A DNA stretch of 64,000 bases from Flavobacterium suaedae (GTDB taxonomy: Bacteria > Bacteroidota > Bacteroidia > Flavobacteriales > Flavobacteriaceae): contig NZ_BMJE01000003.1 in NCBI RefSeq assembly GCF_014642915.1, forward strand, positions 461,821-525,820, given 5' to 3'. The notes below the pieces were generated by a model. It was not told where the DNA came from and ran no database searches. It worked only from the letters and a program-made list of their open reading frames with translations. Every line of letters starts with the position of its first letter. The stretch's first letter is position 1. Both the position numbers and the translations under genes were made by a program. Below are positions 18,740 through 28,070 of the stretch, in pieces.

Positions 18740-21700
18740 TTAATTTACCTGTCGTTGCAGGTACACCCAGCCTGTTACTTTTTTACCTGCTGAAAGGGTA
18801 GCGACATAAAAGTACGTTCCTGCCGGAAGTTCTCCCTTGTCACTTTGCCCGTGCCATTCATTCACATAATTTCTTCTTTCATATACCTGCAAGCCATATC
18901 GGTTAAATATCTGTAAATCTATAACATCAAGGTTAGAAAGATCAAATGACTGATTATACTCATCATCATTTGGCGATATACCTCTTGGTATCTCACATGA
19001 TGTATTTTCTACTATTATAATATCCTGCTCACTACAGCCGTCAGCGGTAGTAATAGTAACCATATACTCTCCGGGAGTTAAATCACTAATATTTGCTTCC
19101 TCCCCTACATAGTAGTATCCATCAGGACCTGTCCACACAAAGGTTGAACCTGTCACTTCTTCAATATTATCTATAGATAGTATATATTCAAAATTAACAC
19201 ACCCTCCATCCAGTACTATATCAAAATCAACTGTTTTTGGAGTTACTTCAATTGACTGTTGTGTTTCACAGCCATTTGTATTTATAACTGCATCATACTG
19301 CCCTATTTCAAATACTTCAATAGTTTGGCTATTAACGCCTACTAACTCTTCTCCGTCATGATACCAGGCAAGACTAGCATTATTAATATCGAAGTTTTGA
19401 GGGTTAATATCCAGCATAGTACTTTGTCCTTCACATAATGATGCATCTCCTCCAATAGTAAAATCAGGTAACGGGTTTATTGTAACATTTACTGTAGACG
19501 GTTGCGATGTACAACCATTTACTGTGGCTGTTACACTATACGTACCCGATGCTGAAACTGCTACACCTGTTATAAAAGGGTTTTGTTCTGTTGAACTAAA
19601 ATTATCAGGGCCTGTCCATTGGTAAGATGCTCCTGTAACATTATTAACTGACAATTGAATATCTTCTCCTTCGCAAACAGCATTTACAGCGGTAGGCACA
19701 GGTGCTTGAGGCGTATCATTAAGTGTTATTGTTATAACTGCTTCATCGGTTACATTATCGCACCCTACTACTGTATAACGGAAGTTATATGTTCCTTCAG
19801 CCAGTCCGTTAGTATCAAGCATATTTCCTGAAAGCATACCGCTTGAATCTACATCTTCCCAAGTACCGCCCGCATCGTGTGGTGCACTTAAATATGCTGT
19901 TAAATCAACCGTACTACCTTCATTACATAATGTAATAGTGTCGTCATCTCCTGCATTAGGATTTGTATTTACTATTACCTCTACTGTTGCAGGTTGCGAA
20001 GTACAACCGTTTATTGTAGCTGTAACACTATAAGTACCCGAAGCTGAAATTGCTGCATTAGTAATAACAGGAGATTCTTCGGTTGAAGTAAAATTGTTTG
20101 GTCCTGTCCATTGGTATGATGCACCTGCAATTGTAGTAACACCCAGTTCAATATCATCACCTTCACAAATAGGCGCCACAGTATCTGCATCAGGAACTTC
20201 AGGCGTATCAGTAAAGGTTAGTGTTATAACTGCTTCGTCAGATATTACCCCACATACATCCATTACAGTATAGCGGAAATTATATGTTCCTTCAGCCAGT
20301 CCATCTGTATCAAGCATATTCCCTGATAACATACCACTTGCATCTACGTCTTCCCAAGTACCACCTGCATCATGAGGGCTACTTAAATATGCTGTTAAAT
20401 CAATTGTATTTCCTTCATTACATAGTGCTACGCTATCATCATTACCTGCATTTGGCATTGCATTAGGTTCTATTTCATACTCCAGTGTGGTATTCATACA
20501 TGATGTTGGGTTCTCAGCAATAATATCCACATAATATACTCCTGCTTGTGTATCTGAATCAAAAGCAGTGAAGATTAAAATATTATTATTACTCAATACG
20601 GTATCAGGGTCATTTGCCGAGTACCACTCATAACTTAAAAAAGAAAGAGGCTGTACCGAAAGTGTACCTTCTTCCCCTTCACAAAAATCTGTTGCTGTTA
20701 TAGCTAAAGGGTCTGTAGCATTTATATTAAACTGTGCATTTACTATATTTTGGCAAGCATCTGTAACCTGGAAATTATAGTACCCTGATTCCAAACCTGA
20801 GAATATATTTGAACCTGCATTATCAATCAGGAAAGGCTCCCCATCTTTAGTAGTAATTTTATAGGAGAATGGCGGTACACCATCTACCTCAACAGCTGCT
20901 TCTGTTAAGCCATCAGCACAAGGAAAACTATACACCTCTGTAATTTCAGGTCCGCCTGTAAATGTAAATTCACTAATTACATTAAAGCAAAGCACATTAG
21001 TTGTTGTACCGTTATCTAAATAATAAAATGTTTTTATAACCCTGTAATCACCTACAGCAAAATAAAAAGTAGGATTACTATCGTAAGGAGGGTCTACATA
21101 TATCGAATTGACTTCTGTAGGTAAGCCATCTGTATAAGCTTCACCTGTCTCAGGGTGTCCCCATGTACCTGTAGCTTCATCATAGTACTGTACCCAAAAT
21201 GACCTTATATAATTACCGTTACTTTGGTGTTGTATACTTAGCTGAAAAGAACCACAGTATGGTATAACATTAATATCGTTTTGTGTTATGGTATAACCTT
21301 CTACTGTTACATCCTTTGTTCCTATAGCACCACAGGCGTCTATTGCGTCAAAAGTATAATCTCCCGCCGGGAAAGAATTCATATAAAAATTACCATTATC
21401 CGCAATGTTATACGATACATCTACAGGATAAGTATCACTAAATTCAGCAGGACCGGAGGTAACAATCATCGATTCCAAATCTGCTTCACTGGTAAGTCTT
21501 ATTGAGCCGTACCCCTCTTCACACCCCGGTCTTTGTAATACGTTCATGTCAAACGTTCCTCCTGATGTAGTAGGTTCAAGTTCTACAATCTCGTTATATT
21601 CTTCTCCACAAGTATCAACAAGAAGAAACTCATAAGTACCTATAGGCAATCCATCCATTAAAAAACCTTCCTGATCTCCTACATATGCAGAAACATCTTC

Positions 21701-23014
21701 GGGAAGTGTTCCGGTATATTCCGCAGGTGCACTAATCATGGTTACAGTATCAATAGTCCTCCCCTGTATCCAAATCTGAATACTGCCCAAATCACTTCCG
21801 CATACTGCATCTGTTATTACCTGTGTTTGGTTTTCAGGTTGCTGAACATCAAAAGTATCTGTATAACTTCTTCCGCAAGCATCCGTTATTTCAACAGTAT
21901 AAACTCCTTCAGGCACTGAAGCTGTTGTTGAAGCATATTCTGCCATAGAAGCAAACGTAGGATGAGATGCACTAAAATCAGAAGGGTTGAAACCCGCAGG
22001 TGCAGAAATAAAATTAACATTTATAGGCCCTACATATATAAAGGGGGCTATTTTAAAAGATAAAAAAGTACAGTTTTCGATACTGGAGGTTGCTGAAAAA
22101 CCTAAGTGTTGGTTTACTATATTATTCTCTCTCGTAAATACATTACCGCAAACATCTGTTACTTCTAAATCATAATAATATTCCTGATCATGATAAAAAG
22201 GAATATTTGCTATAAAATTAGTTGGTGCTACTGTTTCATCTCCTGAAGGCAATACCTCTGTTACAATAGTAGGAGTACCGCCACCAGGAGGGTATACTGT
22301 ATACTCATAAGTAAGCGGCCAGAATATTTCTTCGTTATTTGAACTCATAGCATAGGTATTACCTACAGATATGGTATTACAATCCGGTAATTCTGCTACA
22401 GGAAAAGTTACATCTCCTAAAATAACATTAGTATTTATTTGTACCAGCTGTATTGTTACTACTACACCTTCACCACAATCATCGTACGCTCTTACAACGT
22501 AAATACCTTCGGGAAGATTATTAAACACATTATCTGATTGTAGCGGAACTGTAACAGGTCCGTCTATTATTTCATAAGAAACAGGGTTACCTGAATTTAC
22601 ATTTACAGTTATGGCACCGTCATTACCACAACGAACATGGGTTGGCGTAAGCGTATAAGACAATGGGGTTACCTGATTTTCTATTGTCACCTCTGCTGAG
22701 CTGGTGTTAGATTCTGTACCTAATGACTGGGTTGCTATAACAAGATAGTTTCCTGCTCCCAGTCCCGTAGCAACATTATCGGTAGTAACAGTTATAGCAG
22801 TTGTTGTATTAGGCAAAAGGTACACAGAATAGTCTATTGAGGCAGAGCTATTAGTTCCTGATACCGAGAAATTAAGCGCACCATTACCGAAACAGGTTTG
22901 CGGAGTTGGTGTAACAGTTAGTGTAAAGTCTGGTAATTGCGCATAAGCACAAAATGTGAATAAGAATAATACAAAAGTAGGTATAATTCTTTTAGTTAAT
23001 GAGTAGGTGGACAT
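18740..23014 (-). CDS. Giant gliding motility-associated / T9SS type B sorting-domain protein
   Basis: 1424 residues. A signal peptide (LFLFTFCAYA) is followed by many ~80-residue SprB-like beta-sandwich blocks in which DACG..Y-type motifs recur (for example ITDACGRSYTDTFDV), then two near-identical Ig/PKD-like tandem units (residues ~855-1019 and ~1020-1179). The C terminus from about residue 1340 (RGISPNDDEYNQSF, LQIFNRYGLQVYERRN, ELPAGTYFYVATL) is the gliding CTERM / T9SS type B sorting domain, so the protein should be exported by T9SS to the surface. It likely acts as an adhesin or moving surface filament. Its N terminus is paralogous to the protein at 60431-63700. Confidence 0.92.
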   Translation of the reverse strand: MSTYSLTKRIIPTFVLFLFTFCAYAQLPDFTLTVTPTPQTCFGNGALNFSVSGTNSSASIDYSVYLLPNTTTAITVTTDNVATGLGAGNYLVIATQSLGTESNTSSAEVTIENQVTPLSYTLTPTHVRCGNDGAITVNVNSGNPVSYEIIDGPVTVPLQSDNVFNNLPEGIYVVRAYDDCGEGVVVTIQLVQINTNVILGDVTFPVAELPDCNTISVGNTYAMSSNNEEIFWPLTYEYTVYPPGGGTPTIVTEVLPSGDETVAPTNFIANIPFYHDQEYYYDLEVTDVCGNVFTRENNIVNQHLGFSATSSIENCTFLSFKIAPFIYVGPINVNFISAPAGFNPSDFSASHPTFASMAEYASTTASVPEGVYTVEITDACGRSYTDTFDVQQPENQTQVITDAVCGSDLGSIQIWIQGRTIDTVTMISAPAEYTGTLPEDVSAYVGDQEGFLMDGLPIGTYEFLLVDTCGEEYNEIVELEPTTSGGTFDMNVLQRPGCEEGYGSIRLTSEADLESMIVTSGPAEFSDTYPVDVSYNIADNGNFYMNSFPAGDYTFDAIDACGAIGTKDVTVEGYTITQNDINVIPYCGSFQLSIQHQSNGNYIRSFWVQYYDEATGTWGHPETGEAYTDGLPTEVNSIYVDPPYDSNPTFYFAVGDYRVIKTFYYLDNGTTTNVLCFNVISEFTFTGGPEITEVYSFPCADGLTEAAVEVDGVPPFSYKITTKDGEPFLIDNAGSNIFSGLESGYYNFQVTDACQNIVNAQFNINATDPLAITATDFCEGEEGTLSVQPLSFLSYEWYSANDPDTVLSNNNILIFTAFDSDTQAGVYYVDIIAENPTSCMNTTLEYEIEPNAMPNAGNDDSVALCNEGNTIDLTAYLSSPHDAGGTWEDVDASGMLSGNMLDTDGLAEGTYNFRYTVMDVCGVISDEAVITLTFTDTPEVPDADTVAPICEGDDIELGVTTIAGASYQWTGPNNFTSTEESPVITNAAISASGTYSVTATINGCTSQPATVEVIVNTNPNAGDDDTITLCNEGSTVDLTAYLSAPHDAGGTWEDVDSSGMLSGNMLDTNGLAEGTYNFRYTVVGCDNVTDEAVITITLNDTPQAPVPTAVNAVCEGEDIQLSVNNVTGASYQWTGPDNFSSTEQNPFITGVAVSASGTYSVTATVNGCTSQPSTVNVTINPLPDFTIGGDASLCEGQSTMLDINPQNFDINNASLAWYHDGEELVGVNSQTIEVFEIGQYDAVINTNGCETQQSIEVTPKTVDFDIVLDGGCVNFEYILSIDNIEEVTGSTFVWTGPDGYYYVGEEANISDLTPGEYMVTITTADGCSEQDIIIVENTSCEIPRGISPNDDEYNQSFDLSNLDVIDLQIFNRYGLQVYERRNYVNEWHGQSDKGELPAGTYFYVATLSAGKKVTGWVYLQRQVN
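19478..19957 (-). repeat. Intragenic tandem repeat, unit B
   Basis: Encodes residues ~1020-1179 of the giant adhesin, starting NAGDDDTITLCNEGSTVDLT. It is clearly homologous over its whole length to the preceding unit A, with long identical runs around GGTWEDVD.SGMLSGNMLD and GLAEGTYNFRYTV. Confidence 0.85.
19958..20452 (-). repeat. Intragenic tandem repeat, unit A
   Basis: Encodes residues ~855-1019 of the giant adhesin, starting NAGNDDSVALCNEGNTIDLT. It directly abuts unit B. Each unit pairs an AYLS.PHDAGGTWEDVD block with an Ig-like block containing GASYQWTGP.NF.STE and SASGTYSVTAT.NGCTSQP. Confidence 0.85.
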
Positions 23015-23048
23015 GCGTTGGTGTGTGTTTTTAAAATTCTAAACTTTC

Positions 23049-23056
23049 CAAATTTA
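23049..23056 (-). promoter_or_regulatory. Bacteroidota -7 element for the giant adhesin gene
   Basis: On the minus strand the sequence reads TAAATTTG, a perfect TAnnTTTG, 34 bases before the ATG at 23014. No clear -33 TTG is seen. Confidence 0.5.
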
Positions 23057-23154
23057 TAATAAAAATGGAGTTATTTGGCTAGAACTCATTTAAAAGTAAA
23101 CACTTTACCTGATAAAAACCCTACCTGAATATTTAAAATATTTTTAAAAGAAAT

Positions 23155-24228
23155 TTATGACTTAGATTTCGGAGCTACTAATTCCGTGAATTTTTTAATC
23201 TCTTGTTCTTTATTTTTAGGATAAATGAGCAGTATATTTTCTTTATCTACTACAATAAAATCCTCTAAACCATCCAAAACAACTATCTTATCCTTATCAG
23301 TACGGATAATATTATTTTTTGCATTTTCTATAAATACTGTAGCGTTTACCACAGTATTATCATTAGGGTCTTTAGTAAGCTTTTCATGTAATGAACCCCA
23401 GGTTCCTAAATCGTTCCAACTGAAGGTAGCAGGTAATACATACACATTTTCGGCATTTTCCATTACCGCATAATCAATAGATATATTGGTAGATTTTATA
23501 TAGTTATCTGTAATAAAAGTTTTCTCACCTTCGGTATTATACACACTAAAACCGGAATCAAATAAAGCGTACATTACAGGCTGAAACTTTTTAAATGCTT
23601 CGGTAATAGATTTTACACTCCATATAAATATACCTGCATTCCATAAAAAGTTCCCGCTATCAAAAAATGTACGGGCTGTGGTATAATCAGGTTTCTCTCT
23701 AAAATGAGAAACTTTTTTTATAGGTGCCTCATCCTTTTTATCATACTCTATATAACCATACCCTGTGTTTGGAAAAGTAGGCTGTATACCAAGCGTCATT
23801 AAAACATCATCCCTTTCAGCGTAATTAAAAGCTGTTTGCAAATTCCCTATAAACTCATCTTCATTTTCAATCCAATGGTCGCTGGGCGCAACAACCATAA
23901 CGCCGTCAGGGTTTTGTTTTTTAATTTTTAATGAAGCATATAATATACAGGGTGCTGTATTACGCATAGCAGGCTCTAAAACAATTTGTTCCGGTTTTAC
24001 CTGTGGTAATTGCTGTAACACCAAATCATTATACGCTGCATTGGTAAGAATTAGTATATTCTCTTCAGGTATTATTTTAGATAGCCTTGCAAACGTTTTC
24101 TGGATAAGGGTTTCGCCCGTACCCAACATATCGTGAAACTGTTTCGGAAACTCTGTTGTACTAACAGGCCAAAAGCGTGAACCTACACCTCCTGCCATTA
24201 ATACTGCATAATAATTACTGTTTTTCAT
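23155..24228 (-). CDS. manC: Mannose-1-phosphate guanylyltransferase
   Basis: 357 residues, matching the stand-alone nucleotidyltransferase without the C-terminal phosphomannose isomerase domain. It makes GDP-mannose from mannose-1-phosphate and GTP. The pyrophosphorylase motif LMAGGVGSRFWPVST with the catalytic Arg and FPKQF is at the N terminus; VVAPSDHWI, FREKPD and FLWNAGIFIW follow, then a C-terminal left-handed beta-helix-like part (SWNDLGTWGSL). GDP-mannose feeds surface polysaccharide and fucose synthesis, consistent with the glycosyltransferases at 15-17 kb. It stands between the adhesin and an SprT-like gene on the same strand. Confidence 0.95.
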   Translation of the reverse strand: MKNSNYYAVLMAGGVGSRFWPVSTTEFPKQFHDMLGTGETLIQKTFARLSKIIPEENILILTNAAYNDLVLQQLPQVKPEQIVLEPAMRNTAPCILYASLKIKKQNPDGVMVVAPSDHWIENEDEFIGNLQTAFNYAERDDVLMTLGIQPTFPNTGYGYIEYDKKDEAPIKKVSHFREKPDYTTARTFFDSGNFLWNAGIFIWSVKSITEAFKKFQPVMYALFDSGFSVYNTEGEKTFITDNYIKSTNISIDYAVMENAENVYVLPATFSWNDLGTWGSLHEKLTKDPNDNTVVNATVFIENAKNNIIRTDKDKIVVLDGLEDFIVVDKENILLIYPKNKEQEIKKFTELVAPKSKS

Positions 24229-24307
24229 TTTCCAGATGGTTACTTATTAATAAAGTTTCTGATATTTTCATCCAGTTCAAAATTCTTTTAGTTTTTTTTA
24301 ACAAATC

Positions 24308-24904
24308 CTACGGTAATAATTCCACTTCCGCATTTGGGCTAAACAAGTAAACCTTACCCGTAGCAACCTCCTGGCATTCAAAACGTTTTACCCGTTGAGC
24401 ACCTTTACTGAATATTTTACCGTTATGTATCCTGAAATTACTCCCGTATGGAATCTCAAATATATAATTCTTTTCTGATTTTTCATCAAACTGCTTTAGT
24501 GCAATAGACAGCGTAGCATCGGTGTCGCTACTGGCTTTCGGGTTCCTGAAATGACGTGCTAACAAGGGTAATAACTGGTTAGGGAAAATTTCCGGACGTA
24601 TAAACGGAACCATAAGTTGCTGGAAGGTAAGCTTCCACTCCACTCCATGCGGTTTTATATTCCTGCCATACTTTTCAAAAGCTACCAAATGCGCAATTTC
24701 ATGTACCAAGGTCATTAAAAACCTATACTTATTAAGGTTAGCATTTATGGTTATCTGATGTCTGCCATCAGTGCCCTTACGGTAATCGCCATGCCTGGTA
24801 ACCCTTTCATTAACAATTTTAAGGTTAACCCCATACAGTTTAATCAACTCAAAAACGGGGTCTGTTGCCTGCTGCGGTAAGTATGGTGCTATAATATGTT
24901 TCAA
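24308..24904 (-). CDS. SprT-like zinc-metalloprotease-fold protein
   Basis: 198 residues. The start is a TTG at 24904: an in-frame stop lies just upstream and the next ATG would remove the conserved N terminus (YLPQQATDPVFELIK). The zinc motif HEIAH lies at LVHEIAHLVAFEKYG, with HGVEWKLTFQ following, as in flavobacterial SprT-like proteins. The C-terminal part has no Cys-rich zinc ribbon of the Spartan kind. The substrate is unknown. It lies 27 bases downstream of the SDR gene, so the two are likely co-transcribed. Confidence 0.85.
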   Translation of the reverse strand: MKHIIAPYLPQQATDPVFELIKLYGVNLKIVNERVTRHGDYRKGTDGRHQITINANLNKYRFLMTLVHEIAHLVAFEKYGRNIKPHGVEWKLTFQQLMVPFIRPEIFPNQLLPLLARHFRNPKASSDTDATLSIALKQFDEKSEKNYIFEIPYGSNFRIHNGKIFSKGAQRVKRFECQEVATGKVYLFSPNAEVELLP

Positions 24905-24931
24905 AATGCTATACTATATACTTTTACGTAC

Positions 24932-25609
24932 TTACGGTGTAGTGCTTGATACCTGCAACACTTTTCCGTTATAAAATTTATTACCTGTTAATGAAAATTC
25001 ATAAATATAATCTGCCATTTCTTCCGGCTTTAAAGGTGCCTCATACCCTGGGAATGCTTCTTGCAGCATTTCGGTATTTACAGCTCCTAATGCCAACACA
25101 TTAAATGACACTCCCTGCTCTTTGTATTCTTCAGCTAAAAGTTCTGAAAGTGTTATAACAGCGCCTTTACTGGAACTATAAGCTGATAAGCCTGCAAACT
25201 TCATACTGCCTTGTATACCGCCCATACTACTTATAGTTACTACATGGGAACCTTTTTGCATATACGGCAACACCAGCCTGTTTAAAGCTGCTACACCAAA
25301 CACATTTACTTTATAAATATACTCGAACTCTTCAGCAGTTATTTCTGCAAATGGTTTTAATAATAAAGCACCTGCATTGTGCACTACAATATCAACATAC
25401 TTAAAGTTTTCTTTAATGTATTTTTCTGTCTGATTTAACCCGTCTGAATTAGAAAGGTCTACAGAAAGGCAGGTTATATTTTTATGTTCCAGTAGCTCTT
25501 TTGCCGTTTTTCTGGAAAGTGCCAAAACATTATGTCCTTCATTAGCATATTTCAGTGCTAATTTGTAGCCAATGCCCCGACTCGTACCGGTAACAATTAC
25601 ATTTTTCAT
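24932..25609 (-). CDS. SDR-family NAD(P)-dependent oxidoreductase
   Basis: 225 residues, a classical short-chain dehydrogenase. It shows the cofactor motif VTGTSRGIGYKLA, the NAG motif in VVHNAGALLL, the catalytic Ser in VVTISSMGG and the YxxxK catalytic pair in AYSSSKGAVI. The substrate cannot be assigned; related flavobacterial genes are annotated only generically. It sits between alkB and the SprT-like gene, all on the minus strand with short gaps. Confidence 0.93.
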   Translation of the reverse strand: MKNVIVTGTSRGIGYKLALKYANEGHNVLALSRKTAKELLEHKNITCLSVDLSNSDGLNQTEKYIKENFKYVDIVVHNAGALLLKPFAEITAEEFEYIYKVNVFGVAALNRLVLPYMQKGSHVVTISSMGGIQGSMKFAGLSAYSSSKGAVITLSELLAEEYKEQGVSFNVLALGAVNTEMLQEAFPGYEAPLKPEEMADYIYEFSLTGNKFYNGKVLQVSSTTP

Positions 25610-25658
25610 TGTTTTATTACTGTTTCTTTGCTTCTTCCGCTAAAATAATAATTTAAAA

Positions 25659-26285
25659 CTACTTCTTTCTATTGATACGACGGAAAGTAAGGTTTATACG
25701 GGGAAGTGTATCTTTTGAGCGTTTAGGGATGGTATGTTCCCAATACTCCTGAGTGGTTCCTGCCATTAAAAGCAAAGTACCATGTGTTAAGAGTAACTCC
25801 TGTACAGGCATATCCTTTTTTGTTTTGTGTCGTAATTTAAAAGGACGCGTTTCCCCAAACGTAACCGAAGCTATTATTTGGTTTTTATCGTAACGCTCCT
25901 CTTTATCGCTATGCCAGCCCACACCATCTTTTCCGTCTCTGTATAAATTAAGTAACACACTGTTAAATGTAACACCACACTCCTGTTCTACTTTCTTTTT
26001 TATAGCCAGTAATTCAGGCGTCCAGAAAGGTGCGCTAAGGTCTGCACCAAAATTACTTTTATCTTCATACCAGGCAATCATTCTCGGAATGGTATGCGTT
26101 TTGTCATAAACCGTAAGCTCTGATTCCCGCCAGGGAGTATTATTTAGTAAAGTAGTATAGTAATAATCCGACTCCTGCTTAGAGAAGAAACCTTTGTACA
26201 GCATCAACTCCGCATCAGGCAAATCCAATATAGTTTTATTGGGTTTGCTGTTGGTAAATAAGTCGGTATCATTAAATAATTTCAT
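25659..26285 (-). CDS. alkB: AlkB-like alpha-ketoglutarate-dependent dioxygenase
   Basis: 208 residues. Fe(II)/2-oxoglutarate enzymes of this family remove alkyl groups from damaged DNA or RNA bases. The metal ligands are visible as the HxD of VGWHSDKEERY and the distal His in EYWEHTIPK; the 2-oxoglutarate-binding Arg is in PRINLTFR. NLYRDGKDG and IASVTFGETRPFKLRHK are AlkB-typical. It starts a minus-strand run alkB-SDR-sprT. No Ada-type regulator is nearby. The substrate range (DNA versus RNA) cannot be read from sequence. Confidence 0.92.
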   Translation of the reverse strand: MKLFNDTDLFTNSKPNKTILDLPDAELMLYKGFFSKQESDYYYTTLLNNTPWRESELTVYDKTHTIPRMIAWYEDKSNFGADLSAPFWTPELLAIKKKVEQECGVTFNSVLLNLYRDGKDGVGWHSDKEERYDKNQIIASVTFGETRPFKLRHKTKKDMPVQELLLTHGTLLLMAGTTQEYWEHTIPKRSKDTLPRINLTFRRINRKK

Positions 26286-26322
26286 TACTCAAAATTACTA
26301 CTCTTTACTCTATAACAAAAAT

Positions 26323-26353
26323 AATACCCGCCCTGAAAAACAGAACGGGTATT
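26323..26353 (-). terminator. Intrinsic terminator after pdhC
   Basis: AATACCCG and CGGGTATT pair over an internally structured loop, and the minus strand continues with a T-rich run. It lies about 30 bases downstream of the pdhC stop. Confidence 0.8.
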
Positions 26354-26381
26354 AAATTTATTTAAGATTATAACGAAGTGC

Positions 26382-28061
26382 TTATGCAAGCATTGTTACA
26401 GGATTTTCAATGTATTGTTTTAGTGTTTGCAGGAACTGTGCTCCTGTTGCACCATCTACAGTACGGTGATCGCAAGTAAGGGTTACTGTCATAGTATTAC
26501 CTACAACAATTTGCCCGTCTTTAACAACCGGTTTTTGTACTATAGCACCTACTGAAAGGATAGCTGAGTTTGGCTGGTTAATAATAGAAGTAAATTCTGT
26601 TATACCAAACATACCAAGGTTAGAAACTGTAAATGTACTTCCTTCCATTTCGGCAGGTTGTAATCTTTTGTTTCTTGCTTTACCTGCAAGATCTTTAACT
26701 CCTGCACCTATTTGAGAAAGACTCATTTGGTCAGCAAATTTAAGTACCGGTACAACCAGTCCTTCATCTACTGCTACAGCAACACCAATACTAATATGCT
26801 TGTTGTAAACTGTTACATCATCTTTCCACTGTGTATTTATTTGCGGATGCTTTCTTAAAGCCATTGCACTTGCCTTAATAACCATATCGTTAAACGATAC
26901 TTTAGTATCAGGTAATGCATTTATAACACCTCTTGATGCTATTGCTGCATCCATATCAAGTTCTACTGTAAGGCTATATTCCGGAGCTGTAAATTTAGAT
27001 TCAGAAAGACGACGCGCAATAGTTTTACGCATTTGAGAGTTCTTAACCTCCTCTGTACTTACTTCTCCCACAGGAGTATATACCTGAGGCGCTGCCGTTT
27101 CAGCTTGTTTCTGCTGTTGTGCAGGTGCTGCTTCCGGCTTATAGTTCTCAATATCTTTTCTTACAATTCTTCCGTTCTCACCGGAACCTTTTACGTTGCT
27201 AAGTTCAATACCTTTTTCATCAGCCATTTTTCTTGCTAACGGCGAGGCAAAAATCCTACCGCCATCATTAGCTTTATTGCTTTCTGCTTTAGGTGCTTCT
27301 TTTTTAGCTTCGCTTGAAGATTCTTTCTTTTCTTCTTTTTTGTCGTCAGACTTTTTATTTTCAGAGGGCGTAGCATCACCTCCTTTTTTATAGTTTTCAG
27401 CAATACCCGAAACATCAGTTCCTTCAGGACCTATAATTGCTAAAACGCTATCTACAGGAGCAGATTCGCCTTCCTGAATACCTACATATAATAATGTACC
27501 GGCATCAAAAGCTTCAAACTCCATTGTAGCTTTATCTGTCTCTATTTCAGCAAGTATATCACCTTCTTCTACTTTATCGCCTTCTTTTTTCAACCAAGTA
27601 GCTACAGTACCCTCCGTCATAGTATCACTAAGGCGAGGCATTGTCACTACTTTTACACCTTCAGGTAATTCAGTACTTCCGGATGCTGAATCGTTACTAC
27701 TTTCTTCTTTAGTATTTTCTTCAGCGTCTTCTGTTTTGCTATCTTCTTTATCTTCTGCTTCTTTTTTATCATCGTCAGAAGAACCTTCGTCTGCACCTTC
27801 AAGAGCAGCTTTATAGTCTTCTCCTTCTTCACCTATTATAGCAAGAACACTATCTACAGGAGCAGTATCTCCTTCTTCAACGCCTATATATAAAAGAGTT
27901 CCGGCATCAAAAGCCTCAAACTCCATAGTTGCCTTATCTGTTTCTATCTCAGCAAGTATATCGCCTTCCTCTACTTTATCGCCCACTTTTTTCAGCCAGG
28001 TAGCAACGGTACCTTCAGTCATGGTATCGCTCAGTCTGGGCATGTTTATAACTTTTGCCAT
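26382..28061 (-). CDS. pdhC: Pyruvate dehydrogenase complex E2, dihydrolipoamide acetyltransferase
   Basis: 559 residues. Two lipoyl domains (residues ~1-78 and ~135-212) each carry the lipoyl-Lys motif ETDKATMEF, at K43 and K177, and are nearly identical; acidic and Lys/Glu-rich linkers separate them. An E1/E3-binding domain follows (FASPLARKMADEKGIEL, GENGRIVRKDI, ~270-305) and then the catalytic acetyltransferase domain with LTCDHRTVDGATGAQFL, holding the active His and Asp. It transfers acetyl groups from lipoamide to CoA. The gene lies 9 bases downstream of pdhA; the E1 beta and E3 genes are elsewhere. Confidence 0.97.
   Translation of the reverse strand: MAKVINMPRLSDTMTEGTVATWLKKVGDKVEEGDILAEIETDKATMEFEAFDAGTLLYIGVEEGDTAPVDSVLAIIGEEGEDYKAALEGADEGSSDDDKKEAEDKEDSKTEDAEENTKEESSNDSASGSTELPEGVKVVTMPRLSDTMTEGTVATWLKKEGDKVEEGDILAEIETDKATMEFEAFDAGTLLYVGIQEGESAPVDSVLAIIGPEGTDVSGIAENYKKGGDATPSENKKSDDKKEEKKESSSEAKKEAPKAESNKANDGGRIFASPLARKMADEKGIELSNVKGSGENGRIVRKDIENYKPEAAPAQQQKQAETAAPQVYTPVGEVSTEEVKNSQMRKTIARRLSESKFTAPEYSLTVELDMDAAIASRGVINALPDTKVSFNDMVIKASAMALRKHPQINTQWKDDVTVYNKHISIGVAVAVDEGLVVPVLKFADQMSLSQIGAGVKDLAGKARNKRLQPAEMEGSTFTVSNLGMFGITEFTSIINQPNSAILSVGAIVQKPVVKDGQIVVGNTMTVTLTCDHRTVDGATGAQFLQTLKQYIENPVTMLA
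27424..28058 (-). repeat. Duplicated lipoyl-domain coding sequence in pdhC
   Basis: The two lipoyl domains (N-terminal copy ~27828-28058, second copy ~27424-27660) share almost every residue from MPRLSDTMTEG to FDAGTLLY, with only a V/E difference over about 50 residues. DNA differs mostly at third positions. Confidence 0.8.
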
Positions 28062-28070
28062 GGTGATGTT

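Noticed and set aside
19478..20452. Regular repeats that might suggest a CRISPR array or mobile repeat
   Set aside because: They are two ~500-base in-frame coding repeats of an adhesin, not short repeats with spacers.
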